From contig NZ_JAHZSU010000002.1 in the NCBI RefSeq assembly GCF_019457945.1, positions 186,001 to 250,000 of the forward strand: DNA of 64,000 nucleotides, written 5' to 3'. Below the pieces are notes generated by a model that saw only the letters and a list, made by a program, of their open reading frames with translations, ran no database searches and was not told the origin of the DNA. A program made the translations under genes and the position numbers. Positions within the stretch are counted from its first letter, which is position 1, and each line of letters starts with the position of its first letter. Source of the stretch: Ornithinimicrobium laminariae. Lineage in GTDB: Bacteria; Actinomycetota; Actinomycetes; Actinomycetales; Dermatophilaceae. Positions 27,360 to 38,261 of the stretch are shown here, in pieces.

Positions 27360-28172
27360 TTACTTGGTTTGTTCGTACGGCACTGCATCTGGGCCCTGGT
27401 GATACACCGCGTGCCAGACCCGGTTGCGCAACTCGGCGAATTCAGGGGTGAGGCGGACATCGACTGTGCGCGGGTAGGGCAGGTTGACGTCGATCACGTC
27501 GAAGATGCGCCCGGGGCGAGCGGCCATCACGACGACACGGTTGGCGAGGAACACGGCCTCATCCACGTCGTGCGTAATGAACATGACGGTGCGCTGCTCG
27601 CGGCTCCAGGTGTCGAGCAACTGCTCCTGCAACTTGACGCGGGTCAGGGCGTCCAGGGCGCCAAACGGCTCGTCCATCAACAGGATCGAGGGGTTCACCG
27701 CGTACGCACGAGCAATGGCGCAACGCTGCTTCATGCCACCGGAGAGCATCTTGGGCAGGGCATCTGCGAAGTGCTCTAGTCCGACCATTTCGATGAAGTG
27801 ATCGGCGCGTTCGCGGCGCTCAGCCTTGCCCACGCCAGCGACCTTGAGGCCGAACTCAACGTTCTTGCGCACAGTCAGCCACGGGAACAGGGCGTACTGC
27901 TGGAAGATGACACCTCGCTCAGGGCCGGGCCCGTGAACGTCGCGGCCATCCACATGCGCGCTGCCAGAGGTGGGCTCTTCGAGGCCAGCCAAGATGTTCA
28001 TCATGGTGGACTTGCCACAGCCCGAGGGGCCGACAACGGTGACGAACTCGTTGTCCTGGATGTCGAGGTCAACGTTGCCCAAGGCAACAAACTCGCTGTC
28101 CTTCATCTCAAAGGTCTTGCGAATTCCGCGGATCGAGATCTTTGCTTCGGTCATCGTCTGGGTCTCAGTCAT
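27360..28172 (-). CDS. NitT/TauT-type ABC importer ATPase
   Basis: The 270-residue ATPase has Walker [10 protein letters not shown], signature LSGGMKQR, Walker [13 protein letters not shown] and the His switch FITHDVDEA, all typical of SsuB/TauB. I chose the ATG at 28172 because it overlaps the permease stop (ATGA) and AGGAA precedes it; an ATG 15 bases upstream is also in frame. It energises the adjacent permease. Confidence 0.93.
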   Translation of the reverse strand: MTETQTMTEAKISIRGIRKTFEMKDSEFVALGNVDLDIQDNEFVTVVGPSGCGKSTMMNILAGLEEPTSGSAHVDGRDVHGPGPERGVIFQQYALFPWLTVRKNVEFGLKVAGVGKAERRERADHFIEMVGLEHFADALPKMLSGGMKQRCAIARAYAVNPSILLMDEPFGALDALTRVKLQEQLLDTWSREQRTVMFITHDVDEAVFLANRVVVMAARPGRIFDVIDVNLPYPRTVDVRLTPEFAELRNRVWHAVYHQGPDAVPYEQTK

Positions 28173-29044
28173 CGTCGTTCCTGCCATCCAGTGAGCTTGG
28201 CCTCGGTGAAGAGAAGAATGCGGTCCATCACCAGACCGAGGATGCCGATGATGATGATGTTGACGAAGATGGTGGCCAGGTCGTAGTAGATCTGCGCCTG
28301 CTGCATCCGGAAGCCCAAACCGGCCTGGGCGGCGAGCAACTCAGCCGCAACGAGGGTGGCCCAGGCAGACCCGAGTCCAACACGCATACCCACGAGAATG
28401 AACGGGGTGGATGCCGGTATGACGACGCGGGCGAAGATCGTCCCGTCCTTGGCTCCGAGCACCCGGGCTGCGTTGATCAAAGTGCCTTCAACGCTCACCA
28501 CACCTTGGTAGGTGGAGATCACACAAGCCAGGAAGGACGCCAAGAAAATCACGAAGATCTTGGGGACTTCACCAATGCCGAGCAGCACCAGCACCAGGGG
28601 CAAGAGAGCCAGCGGCGGGATGGTGCGGAAGAACTGGATCCAGGGCTCAAAGAGACCGCGAGCCGGCGCATACCAACCCATCACGAATCCGACTGGGATC
28701 GCGAGCGCGGAGCCGATGGCGAAACCAGTCAGCACGCGGGTGAGGCTGGCGATGATGTCTTCCTGCATCAAGCCCTGGTCCCAGAGCTCGACAGCCTTCG
28801 CAACGACCTCGGGCGGCGTGGGCAACTGCAGGTCAGTGAGCGCGAGCCCCCACCAAATCGCGATGCCCGCCACGATCGAGATGGCGTTGTAGATGAACAT
28901 CTTCTTGCGTGGGTCCATCTTTTGGCGCTTCGGCGCAGACGGGGTGGGTGAGACGCCAGCGTTAGCTGCGGTCCCCGAACTGGTCACCGTTGCGTCCTGA
29001 TCCACCACGGAGCCTTCGGACTGTGCATTCATCGGCGAAGCCAC
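28169..29044 (-). CDS. NitT/TauT-type ABC importer permease
   Basis: The permease (about 291 residues from the GTG at 29044) has a 45-residue polar tail and about six hydrophobic segments. The EAA loop is visible as [28 protein letters not shown], typical of SsuC/TauC. GGGGGAG is 5 bp before the GTG; a further in-frame ATG is at 29032. The much longer upstream extension overlaps the ROK gene and is not used. Confidence 0.9.
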   Translation of the reverse strand: MASPMNAQSEGSVVDQDATVTSSGTAANAGVSPTPSAPKRQKMDPRKKMFIYNAISIVAGIAIWWGLALTDLQLPTPPEVVAKAVELWDQGLMQEDIIASLTRVLTGFAIGSALAIPVGFVMGWYAPARGLFEPWIQFFRTIPPLALLPLVLVLLGIGEVPKIFVIFLASFLACVISTYQGVVSVEGTLINAARVLGAKDGTIFARVVIPASTPFILVGMRVGLGSAWATLVAAELLAAQAGLGFRMQQAQIYYDLATIFVNIIIIGILGLVMDRILLFTEAKLTGWQERR

Positions 29045-29078
29045 AACAGCTCCCCCTTTCGGCGCGAATCGCTGACGT

Positions 29079-30314
29079 TCATCGAATGCTCCTTTGGTGA
29101 GTTTGCTCCGGCGTGAAATCCAATTCGGAATATCCCGCCAGCAGGGGTGTTTGATACAAAACTGCGGCAATGGCACCGACGGCACCTTCAGAGTCCTGCA
29201 GGACGCCAGCCCGAACGACTACTTCCTGTCCCAACGGGAGGCGGTACATCTGTTCCTGCAGGGAGGCTTCTGCCTGTGCAACAAGCACGGGGGCAATGCT
29301 GGTGATCTCGCCACCAATGACCACTTCGGCGGGATTCAGGGTCATTGACGTTGCGCCGAGAATGCGTCCGATGGCAGCCCCCGCGTTGCGCAGCACATCT
29401 TCAACGACAGGGTTTGGCACGTCGCTGGCCAAGACGATGCGCAGATCCTCAAGTGAGTCGACCTGCTCGCCCCGCTCGCGCATGTCACTGAGGATGGCGG
29501 GCACTGATGCCACCGTCTCCAGGCACCCGCGCTTGCCACAGCGGCACAGCCGGCCGTGCGGGTCTAACGTCACGTGGCCCAACTCGCCGGCGAGGCCCCG
29601 GGCTCCCCCAACCAGTTGACCGTTGACGACGAGTCCGCCGCCCACGCCATCGGAGACGCGCATATAGATGAGGTCGCCGTGAGCTTCGCGCTTGGCGTGG
29701 ATCGCCTCGGCCAGGGCGGCCAGGCGGGTGTTGTTGTCGATCGTGACTGGCGCCCCGAAACGCTCCGAGAACTGCAGATCGACGTCGGCCGGAGCAAGGT
29801 TTTCGTGATTGATCAGAGCGACGTTGCCGCCGTGGCGGGTGTAGGGGCCAGGGACGCCGATGCCAATGGCCTGCAATGCGCCATAGTGAACGCCGGTTTC
29901 ACCGCTGAGCCGGTCGATGAGATCGAACGCGATGGCCAACCGCCCGTCCCAGTCGGTGCTGTCGGGGTAGCCCTGGACACCCGAGGCGATCACAGCGTGC
30001 GAGGCGTCAGCCAGTGCGACACGGACGCGGCGGTGACCGAAGTCCACGCCCAGGAATTGCCCGGATGCTGGATCGAGTGCGAGCACTTCAGCCGGGCGGC
30101 CGCTGCCAGCCCGCCCCGCTGCATCGGTGGCCGCGATAATGATGGCGCCGCGCTTCAACAGGCTGCCGGTGATCTCCGAAAGGGTTGTGCGGCTGAGGCC
30201 AGCACGGGCGGAGAGTTCAGCACGCGTCAGTGGGCCCTCGACACGAAGGGCGGAGAGAACCCGTGCTTCGTGACGCTGGCGAACCTGCGTGTGAATCCCA
30301 GTCGGCGTTGACAT
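29079..30314 (-). CDS. ROK family transcriptional regulator
   Basis: The 411-residue protein has an N-terminal winged HTH ([25 protein letters not shown], about residues 30-55) and a C-terminal ROK sugar-kinase-like domain with [24 protein letters not shown] and the zinc motif [10 protein letters not shown]. NagC/XylR-type ROK repressors answer to sugars. It is the first gene on the strand that continues into the ABC importer and sulfatase (35 bp gap), so it probably controls them. A sugar-type effector would favour a sulfated sugar as the imported compound. Confidence 0.92.
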   Translation of the reverse strand: MSTPTGIHTQVRQRHEARVLSALRVEGPLTRAELSARAGLSRTTLSEITGSLLKRGAIIIAATDAAGRAGSGRPAEVLALDPASGQFLGVDFGHRRVRVALADASHAVIASGVQGYPDSTDWDGRLAIAFDLIDRLSGETGVHYGALQAIGIGVPGPYTRHGGNVALINHENLAPADVDLQFSERFGAPVTIDNNTRLAALAEAIHAKREAHGDLIYMRVSDGVGGGLVVNGQLVGGARGLAGELGHVTLDPHGRLCRCGKRGCLETVASVPAILSDMRERGEQVDSLEDLRIVLASDVPNPVVEDVLRNAGAAIGRILGATSMTLNPAEVVIGGEITSIAPVLVAQAEASLQEQMYRLPLGQEVVVRAGVLQDSEGAVGAIAAVLYQTPLLAGYSELDFTPEQTHQRSIR

Positions 30315-30413
30315 AACCCCCACTCTGCGGGGGCCCTTTTTTTCCGTCAAGACTCCGGCAGAATTAACTTTGAACATAATTCTGGACGCCTCGCACGGGC
30401 ATACACTGCGAGA

Positions 30414-30893
30414 ATGGCCAACGACACTTTTTCACTCAGCCGCAGCATCACGATCAATGCCGCACCGCAGGAGATCTATCCCCATATCCAAGACCTGCGC
30501 AAATGGCAGGGATGGTCGCCGTGGGAGGGCATGGACGACAACCTACAGCGCGAATACACCGGCGCAGACTCCGGCGTAGGGCAGAAGTATGCGTGGTCTG
30601 GCAATCGCAAGGCCGGTGCAGGTTCGATGGAGATCGTCAGGGTCGATGAGCCATCCACCGTCGGTATCGACCTGGCATTCACCAAGCCGTTCAAGGCCCA
30701 GAACGACACGCTCTTTGAGTTGAGCCAGCACGGCGAGTCAACGGTCGTGACATGGACCATGTCCGGCAAACAGACCCTGATGGGTAAGGCCATGAATCTC
30801 TTTGGCGGGATGGAAAAAATGGTCGGCCCAGATTTTGAGCGCGGCCTAGCCCAGTTGAAGACCCTGGTCGACGGGCAAAAGGGCAGTCGCTGA
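30414..30893 (+). CDS. SRPBCC (START-like) family protein
   Basis: The 159-residue protein has the START/polyketide-cyclase-like pattern: SRSITINAAPQEIYPHIQDLRKWQGWSPWE at the start, a central run of strands, and a long C-terminal helix (KMVGPDFERGLAQLKTLV). Such proteins bind hydrophobic ligands in a helix-grip cavity; a specific role is not predictable. It is divergent from the ROK gene, 99 bp away. Confidence 0.88.
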   Translation: MANDTFSLSRSITINAAPQEIYPHIQDLRKWQGWSPWEGMDDNLQREYTGADSGVGQKYAWSGNRKAGAGSMEIVRVDEPSTVGIDLAFTKPFKAQNDTLFELSQHGESTVVTWTMSGKQTLMGKAMNLFGGMEKMVGPDFERGLAQLKTLVDGQKGSR

Positions 30894-31000
30894 CTCCAAG
30901 TCCGCGAGCGCTTCGTCCGACTCGATGACAGTCGGCAGCGCGACAGCGGTGGCAGCGGACTGGGCTTGGCCATCACCCGCGAGTCGACCGCGCATATCCC
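30894..31000 (+). pseudogene. Relic of a sensor histidine kinase C-terminus
   Basis: After the SRPBCC stop the same frame continues without a start codon and reads RERFVRLDDSRQRD, then GGSGLGLAITRE (about 30903-30974). This is the F-box and G2-box of a HATPase_c domain (usual form ERFxRxDxxRxxxxGGSGLGLAIVRE). No H-box, N-box or G1-box is found upstream, and the similarity stops soon after. It is best read as a fragment left from a lost two-component kinase gene. Confidence 0.6.
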
Positions 31001-31098
31001 GAATTGGCGTTTTGCGCACAATCCACCGGCCAGCGACCGGCAACCGCAATTGCACCGGGTCTCTCGCCATGCTCACCGGTCTCCGTCCGTCATCGCGT

Positions 31099-31161
31099 GA
31101 TGAGGCAATATGGGCGGGATGCGTCGATCTGCAACGCTCATCCCGCCCATATTGCCTCATC
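31099..31161 (-). terminator. 23-bp inverted repeat downstream of nrdF
   Basis: Arms 31099-31121 and 31139-31161 are perfect 23-bp inverted repeats with a 17-nt loop. It lies 16 bp after the nrdF stop, so it can end the nrdIEF transcript. The arm length is greater than for most terminators in this window. Confidence 0.75.
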
Positions 31162-31176
31162 GTCGGCGGCCGCCGA

Positions 31177-34402
<3,226 letters not shown>

Positions 34403-34406
<4 letters not shown>

Positions 34407-34849
34407 GCTGCGACCCCCATCGGCAGGTGCTGTTGCCACAAGTTCTCCAAGCGGTTGTTGACGATGTCGACGTCGCTGGGGGTGCCCAGCAACTCGAAAC
34501 GGTGAAGTTGGGGCACGCCGCACTTGACCGAGATGACTCGACCGGCCAGGCAGTAGGCGGCCCCGAAGTTGGTGTTGCCTGAGCTAATGACGCCGCGCAG
34601 CAGCGCCCGATTGCTCGGATCGTTGAGGAAGGTTGCGACCTGACGAGGCACCGCGCTCTTGCTGTCTCCCCCGCCATACGTGGGGGTGATCAGCACGTAT
34701 GGCTTGGTAGCGGCGATCATGCCGTCCAGCCGCGGGCGCAGCGGGATGCGCCGGGCTGGCGAGTCCAAACGCTGGACGAAACGATGGGTGTTCTCCGAGA
34801 TGCTGGAAAAATAGATGAGCTCGGTGTCGAGTGCGGCGAAATCTCGCAA
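34403..34849 (-). CDS. nrdI: NrdI flavodoxin-like protein
   Basis: NrdI supplies oxidant to assemble the NrdF metal cofactor. The core shows [19 protein letters not shown] (FMN phosphate loop), [13 protein letters not shown] and [19 protein letters not shown] place the start at a TTG (34849) preceded by GGAGGG, which gives 148 residues, close to family length. An in-frame start at 34969 would add 40 residues including CPRCRALSE, a CxxC stretch not usual for NrdI. No nrdH lies in the operon; a thioredoxin or NrdH from elsewhere must reduce NrdE. Confidence 0.92.
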
Positions 34850-34875
34850 AGTCCCTCCACGGACAATGCGCACCT

Positions 34876-34950
34876 CCGAGAGGGCTCGACAACGGGGGCA
34901 GCGTACCTCAAACGGGGCAGCCTGCACGCGTCGCCGCTGCCCTCCCTCGG
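34876..34950 (-). promoter_or_regulatory. Candidate expression platform after the cobalamin aptamer
   Basis: On the minus strand one GGGCAGC (34942-34936) can pair with either of two later GCTGCCCC copies (34921-34914 and 34902-34895), and CCGAG-GG-AGGGC (34950-34939) can pair with GCCCTCTCGG (34885-34876). These options exclude each other in part, as in a switch, and lie just before the nrdI ribosome binding site. No folding was run. Confidence 0.4.
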
Positions 34951-34990
34951 GGCGCTGGCGAGCCGTCACGCGGTTGCGTGCGGCGTAGCG

Positions 34991-35144
34991 GGCAGGTCTT
35001 CGGACTCATGGGCTGGGGCTGGTGTGCCCTCCTACTAGCCGTCGCTTCCCAGGCCGAAACCCAGTGCTCTTGACGGCGGTCGTTCCCATATACCGCTGCG
35101 GGGCAGTCCCGGATTCACACCGGGTTCCCTCTTGCCTCACCACC
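34991..35144 (-). ncRNA. Cobalamin (B12) riboswitch in the nrdIEF leader
   Basis: Read on the minus strand, the element contains in order GGTGGTGAGGCAAGAGGGAA, CCGGTGTGAATCCGGGACTG, CCCCGCAGCGG, GGGAACGACCGCCGTC, GCACTGG with CCTGGGAAGCGACGGC, and the B12 box GAGTCCGAAGACCTGCC (35007-34991), which fits the consensus rAGYCMGgAgaCCkGCC at all but one position. This is a full aptamer. It ends about 140 bp before nrdI. With B12 bound it should lower expression of this B12-independent reductase. Confidence 0.96.
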
Positions 35145-35177
35145 CTGGTTTGGGCGGTGAACCAACTACTGATGCGT

Positions 35178-35224
35178 ACGCTACATCTAGTATCGATAAG
35201 AATCAACGGCCCGACATCTTGTGT
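35178..35224 (-). promoter_or_regulatory. nrdIEF promoter with a pair of NrdR boxes
   Basis: The minus strand has TTGATT (35206-35201), 17 bp, TAGCGT (35183-35178) as a promoter that would start the riboswitch leader at about 35171. Two 16-bp NrdR-type boxes lie at 35178-35193 and 35209-35224. Both keep all the strongly conserved bases of acaCwAtATaTwgtgt except one in the second; both contain ACATCT, and they are 31 bp apart, three helical turns, the standard NrdR spacing. Box 1 covers the -10 region. Confidence 0.8.
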
Positions 35225-35295
35225 TTGCTCGAAGATGTATTGGATATCTGTGATACGTGCGGCACGATCGGTGCAACACCAGCGAAGGAGAAACC

Positions 35296-35610
35296 ATGGC
35301 GTGGATCGTGCTCGTGCTGTCTGGCATTTTGGAAGCCGTGTGGGCGACCGCTCTCGGCAAATCTGAGGGCTTCAGCAAGTTGGGGCCATCGATCGTTTTC
35401 GGAATCACGATCATCGCCAGCATGGGCGGTCTTGCGTATGCGATGCGCGCCATCCCGGTCGGCACCGCCTATGTGGTGTGGGTCGCGATCGGGGCCGTCG
35501 GCACCGTCACTTACGCCATGGCCACCGGCGGCGAGCCGTTCTCGATCATCAAAGCGCTCCTTCTCGCTGGGATTATTGGCTGCGTGATTGGCCTCAAGAT
35601 CGTTAGCTAA
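35296..35610 (+). CDS. SMR family exporter, SugE/Gdx type
   Basis: The 104-residue protein has four hydrophobic helices. Glu in LSGILEAVWATAL (helix 1) and IPVGTAYVVWVAIGAVGT (helix 3) fit the SugE/Gdx (guanidinium exporter) branch rather than the EmrE branch. It would function as an antiparallel dimer exporting guanidinium or small cations. AAGGAG is 7 bp before the ATG. It shares its upstream region with the nrd promoter (divergent). I see no guanidine riboswitch in the short leader. Confidence 0.88.
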   Translation: MAWIVLVLSGILEAVWATALGKSEGFSKLGPSIVFGITIIASMGGLAYAMRAIPVGTAYVVWVAIGAVGTVTYAMATGGEPFSIIKALLLAGIIGCVIGLKIVS

Positions 35611-35697
35611 GGGAAGGCTCGACATCCTCGACAGGGACTGCCGTAGCCCCATGCGATGTATTGCGTCACCCTCAGGGACCGAACGGCTTAACTCGCT

Positions 35698-36411
35698 TTA
35701 TCGCGAGACCGATTGTTCGATCCGGTCAATGAGTGACTCCAAGCCAATCTCGAACTCTTGGTCGCTCGTGTCATCGCTGAGGCGGTGCTGCATCCGGCGC
35801 ACCAGGGGAGCGTCATCAAGAGCGAGGCCGCCGTCCGTTTCCGCGACAGCAGCTTGGCCCTCGTTCAAGGTCTCGCTGCGGGGAGCAACGTCTCCACCGC
35901 GGATGGCTGCCTCAAGCAACAGTGAACCGACAAGAAAACCAGTGAAGACTTTGTACGCATCTACCGCATGGGTGTCGTCGAAGCCTCGCTCTGTCAACGA
36001 CGCGAGAAAATGCTCGACGAGATCGATGCTGCGCAGCGGGGGCCTGAGCCAGGGTGCGGCCGGGTGGCGTGAGGCCGCCAGCGGGAAAACGGCCGGGTGG
36101 GCAAGTGCTGTCTTACGAATTTCGTGCGCAAGCAACTGTAGATAGTTCTGCCAGCTGGTGGGTTCCTGGGCATCGATACGATCAGTAATGCCGTCCAAGA
36201 GCGCCTCGACAACAGCTTCAAGCAGATCTTCGCGACCGGACACGTACCGGTACAAAGACATCGCTTCGACGCCGAGCTCTTTGCCGAGTCGACGCATGGT
36301 GAGAGCTTGCACCCCATGCTCGTCAATAGATGACATCGCCGACTGGACAATGTAGGGCCGGTCTAAGCGACGACGTGGGGAGTCCGTCGAAGACGTCTGC
36401 GGTGAAGTCAT
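35698..36411 (-). CDS. TetR family transcriptional regulator
   Basis: The 237-residue protein has an N-terminal HTH (ALTMRRLGKELGVEAMSLYRYVSGREDLLEAV, about residues 36-67) and a C-terminal domain of the TetR_C-type that binds ligand and dimerises. I start at ATG 36411. The intergenic region to the next gene on the right carries two abutting copies of the dyad TTTAC-N3-STAAG, and further copies occur in the next 3.3 kb. Size and symmetry fit a TetR operator, so this protein is the best local candidate for the regulator. The gene is convergent with the SMR gene. Confidence 0.92.
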   Translation of the reverse strand: MTSPQTSSTDSPRRRLDRPYIVQSAMSSIDEHGVQALTMRRLGKELGVEAMSLYRYVSGREDLLEAVVEALLDGITDRIDAQEPTSWQNYLQLLAHEIRKTALAHPAVFPLAASRHPAAPWLRPPLRSIDLVEHFLASLTERGFDDTHAVDAYKVFTGFLVGSLLLEAAIRGGDVAPRSETLNEGQAAVAETDGGLALDDAPLVRRMQHRLSDDTSDQEFEIGLESLIDRIEQSVSR

Positions 36412-36522
36412 ATTTGCTTTCTCATAGAAGCTCCAGCGTGTCACCTTATGAAGGCGTTTGCCAGGCGTGCTGCCATTGCTGCGTTTCTCCTAGCAGCCCA
36501 CCGAAACGTTGCAAGGCTTCCA

Positions 36523-36548
36523 TTTACACCCTAAGTTTACAAAGTAAG
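36523..36548. promoter_or_regulatory. Dyad motif TTTAC-N3-GTAAG, two abutting copies (site A)
   Basis: The 13-mers TTTACACCCTAAG (36523-36535) and TTTACAAAGTAAG (36536-36548) follow each other without a gap. They lie between the TetR gene (minus) and the 57-residue protein gene (plus, 38 bp downstream). Confidence 0.65.
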
Positions 36549-36586
36549 CAGCAACCGCTGCTTCTTCCGATCTGAAGGAACTCACC

Positions 36587-36760
36587 ATGGAGATCTCGAA
36601 GCAAAAAATCGTAGACATGCTCAAAAACCGTGGGGACCACGACAAGGCACAGCAGGCGGATTCAGACCTGCCCGATAATGTCGACACCGACAAGGACCAG
36701 AGCAAACTCGAGGAGCTCGGCGTGAAGGCCTCTGACTTGGCCGGCGGCTTTAGCCTCTAG
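36587..36760 (+). CDS. Small conserved-type actinobacterial protein, 57 residues
   Basis: The frame begins MEISKQKIVDMLKNRGDH and ends DLAGGFSL, 57 residues, with AAGGA 9 bp before the ATG. The composition is polar with one predicted N-terminal helix and an Asp/Lys-rich middle (DLPDNVDTDKDQ). I recall similar short proteins (pattern E-I-hydrophobic-LRxxGDxxKAxQADxxLPDxVDT) in other actinobacteria, with no known function. Site A lies directly upstream and a perfect hairpin directly downstream, so it is a complete monocistronic unit. Confidence 0.78.
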   Translation: MEISKQKIVDMLKNRGDHDKAQQADSDLPDNVDTDKDQSKLEELGVKASDLAGGFSL

Positions 36761-36767
36761 GCTTTGT

Positions 36768-36812
36768 CCATAGATTGGGCCCGTGCCAGCACGGCACGGG
36801 CCCAATCTATGG
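36768..36812. terminator. Perfect 20-bp hairpin terminator
   Basis: Arms 36768-36787 and 36793-36812 are perfectly complementary with a 5-nt loop, between the convergent 57-residue gene and the DUF4235 gene. Confidence 0.9.
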
Positions 36813-36821
36813 CGTGACGAC

Positions 36822-37094
36822 TTATCCGGCCACCGACTCCGGCAGGTGGCCCTTGCGCTTGGTATAGGCCTCAGTCGATTTGTGATTAATCATGACCCTG
36901 ATCAATTGCACCACCGCGCCAGAGACCAGCGCGAAGGCTACCGCTTCACTCCAATTGACCTCGGGGTCCTCTGGGTTACTCGGCGAGTTACTTCCGGTGA
37001 CAAATTTCCACGTCGCCTCAGTGACCTTCTTCGCCAATATTCCACCACCGATCGCGGCACCAGTTGTGGCCAGGCTCCAGATCTTGTCACTCAT
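36822..37094 (-). CDS. DUF4235 membrane protein
   Basis: The 90-residue protein has DUF4235 features: KIWSLATTGAAIGGGILAKKVTEATWKFVTG with a first hydrophobic segment, the NPEDPEVNWSEAVAFALVSGAVVQLIRV second segment, and a basic C-terminus. It is common near stress-type membrane proteins in actinobacteria, with unknown function. It is divergent from the YtxH-like operon; site B of the shared dyad lies between them. Confidence 0.88.
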   Translation of the reverse strand: MSDKIWSLATTGAAIGGGILAKKVTEATWKFVTGSNSPSNPEDPEVNWSEAVAFALVSGAVVQLIRVMINHKSTEAYTKRKGHLPESVAG

Positions 37095-37160
37095 AGCGAG
37101 CTCTCCTCATGCGAGTCGGTCTGGCATTTCGCCGCGCGTCGCAGGCTTGCGATACGAACT

Positions 37161-37186
37161 CATGCACCGTAAGTTTACATCGTAAG
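37161..37186. promoter_or_regulatory. Dyad motif TTTAC-N3-GTAAG (site B)
   Basis: TTTACATCGTAAG is at 37174-37186, and the preceding 13-mer CATGCACCGTAAG (37161-37173) is a weaker copy in the same register as site A. It lies between divergent genes at 37094 (minus) and 37245 (plus), 58-79 bp from each start. Confidence 0.65.
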
Positions 37187-37244
37187 CAGTGGGTTTTCGG
37201 TCTGACAACTCGAGCCTCACTTCCTTCAACGGCGGGAGCAGATA

Positions 37245-37535
37245 ATGAGCAAGATCACTATGGCCGCAGCCTTCGGCGCTGGATACGTCCTTGGCAGCAA
37301 GGCCGGCAGAGAGCGCTACGAAGAGTTGCGAGCCAAGGCCAAGGATGTGTGGGCCAACCCGAAGGTGCAAGAGCAAATCGGTAAGGCATCCGATGAGGCC
37401 AAGGCGCGCGTGCCTGGCCTCAACAACGACAGCGCCGAAGCAGCCGACACTAGCGAGTCCACCAGGTCTGCCAACGCGGACGCCGATAGTTCCGCAGCGT
37501 ATGACCAAACTGAGACGGAGCTCCCCCGTGGCTGA
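37245..37535 (+). CDS. YtxH-like small protein
   Basis: The 96-residue protein begins with a short hydrophobic, glycine-rich segment (ITMAAAFGAGYVLGSKAGRERYEELR), as in YtxH-type proteins, followed by an amphipathic helix and an acidic low-complexity tail. GGGAG precedes the ATG. It is the first gene of a four-gene operon with holin-X, DUF3618 and YihY-type genes and overlaps the next gene by 8 bp. Related operons are seen in many actinobacteria; the function is unknown, possibly envelope stress. Confidence 0.82.
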   Translation: MSKITMAAAFGAGYVLGSKAGRERYEELRAKAKDVWANPKVQEQIGKASDEAKARVPGLNNDSAEAADTSESTRSANADADSSAAYDQTETELPRG

Positions 37536-37938
37536 GCGGCTAGTTCCCGACAATGAGCACGCCTCTACCGGCGAGTTAATCGCTCGGATGAGCGAGCAGA
37601 CAAGCACTTTGATCCGCGATGAGGTGCAACTAGCGCAGGCCGAGTTGAACGCAAAAGCCAAACACGCTGGCACTGGTCTTGGCATGTTTGGCGCCGGTGG
37701 ATTGTTGGCTTTTTTTGGGTTGGCCAGTCTCATCACGACAGCCATCCTTGCTCTCGCGCTTGTCTTGCCAGCGTGGGCGTCCGCCCTGATCGTGACGGCA
37801 GTGTTGCTCGCTGCCGCTGCGGTCGTATCGCTGATGGGCAAAAAGCAAGTCGAGCAAGCAACCCCGCTCAAACCTGAGCGCACTGTCGATAATGTCAAGC
37901 ACGATGTCGCCGAGGTGAAGGAGCACGCCCAGTCATGA
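37528..37938 (+). CDS. Actinobacterial holin-X (phage holin superfamily III) protein
   Basis: The 136-residue protein from GTG 37528 (GGAG upstream) has an N-terminal helix with LIRDEVQLAQAELNAKAK, then two hydrophobic segments separated by a short loop (GLGMFGAGGLLAFFGLASLI and PAWASALIVTAVLLAAAAVV), and a charged tail. This is the PF07332-type pattern. Despite the name, these chromosomal proteins are not shown to be phage holins. It overlaps both neighbours in the operon (8 bp and ATGA). Confidence 0.88.
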   Translation: MAERLVPDNEHASTGELIARMSEQTSTLIRDEVQLAQAELNAKAKHAGTGLGMFGAGGLLAFFGLASLITTAILALALVLPAWASALIVTAVLLAAAAVVSLMGKKQVEQATPLKPERTVDNVKHDVAEVKEHAQS

Positions 37939-38261
37939 ACAACGTGGAGAATCGGGACGCCAACTCAGATTCGCAGAGCGCGGCGAGCAGGGACCCGGAG
38001 CAGATCGAGGCCGATATCGCCCGTCATCGCCAAGAGTTGAGTCACACGGTCGACGAGTTGACCGATCGACTAGACGTAAAGAAGCAGGCGCAACAGAAGT
38101 TCGCAAGCGTGCAGGCCCGCGCCACCGACCGAGCTGAGACCGCTAAGATCCGCGCACAGAATGCAGAGCCAAGGGAGTTAGCCGCCATGGCTGCTCCGGT
38201 GCTAGCCACCGTCGCCGCTATCGCACTGGCGATCGGTCTCGTGCGCAGGCTGCGTCAATGA
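37935..38261 (+). CDS. DUF3618 protein
   Basis: The 108-residue protein shows the DUF3618 core RDPEQIEADIARHRQELSHTVDELTDRLD (about residues 19-47) and a C-terminal hydrophobic segment (MAAPVLATVAAIALAIGLV). It is anchored to the membrane by its C-terminus with a helical cytoplasmic part. Start and stop both overlap neighbours as ATGA. Function unknown. Confidence 0.9.
   Translation: MNNVENRDANSDSQSAASRDPEQIEADIARHRQELSHTVDELTDRLDVKKQAQQKFASVQARATDRAETAKIRAQNAEPRELAAMAAPVLATVAAIALAIGLVRRLRQ

Noticed and set aside
30990..31072. Minus-strand frame resembling the start of an M23 peptidase (PVQLRLPVAGRWIVRKTP)
   Set aside because: The likeness is short and lacks all metal ligands; it could be a relic but the evidence is too weak to list.
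35225..35295. Guanidine riboswitch before the SugE/Gdx-type gene
   Set aside because: The leader is short and lacks the ACGR-loop hairpin pair or the ykkC-type core.
34970..35295. A separate nrdH gene upstream of nrdI
   Set aside because: No frame with a glutaredoxin-type CxxC and length of about 75 codons exists; the region is the riboswitch leader.
37528..37938. Prophage remnant because of the holin-X protein
   Set aside because: No other phage gene is near; the family is a normal chromosomal one in actinobacteria.
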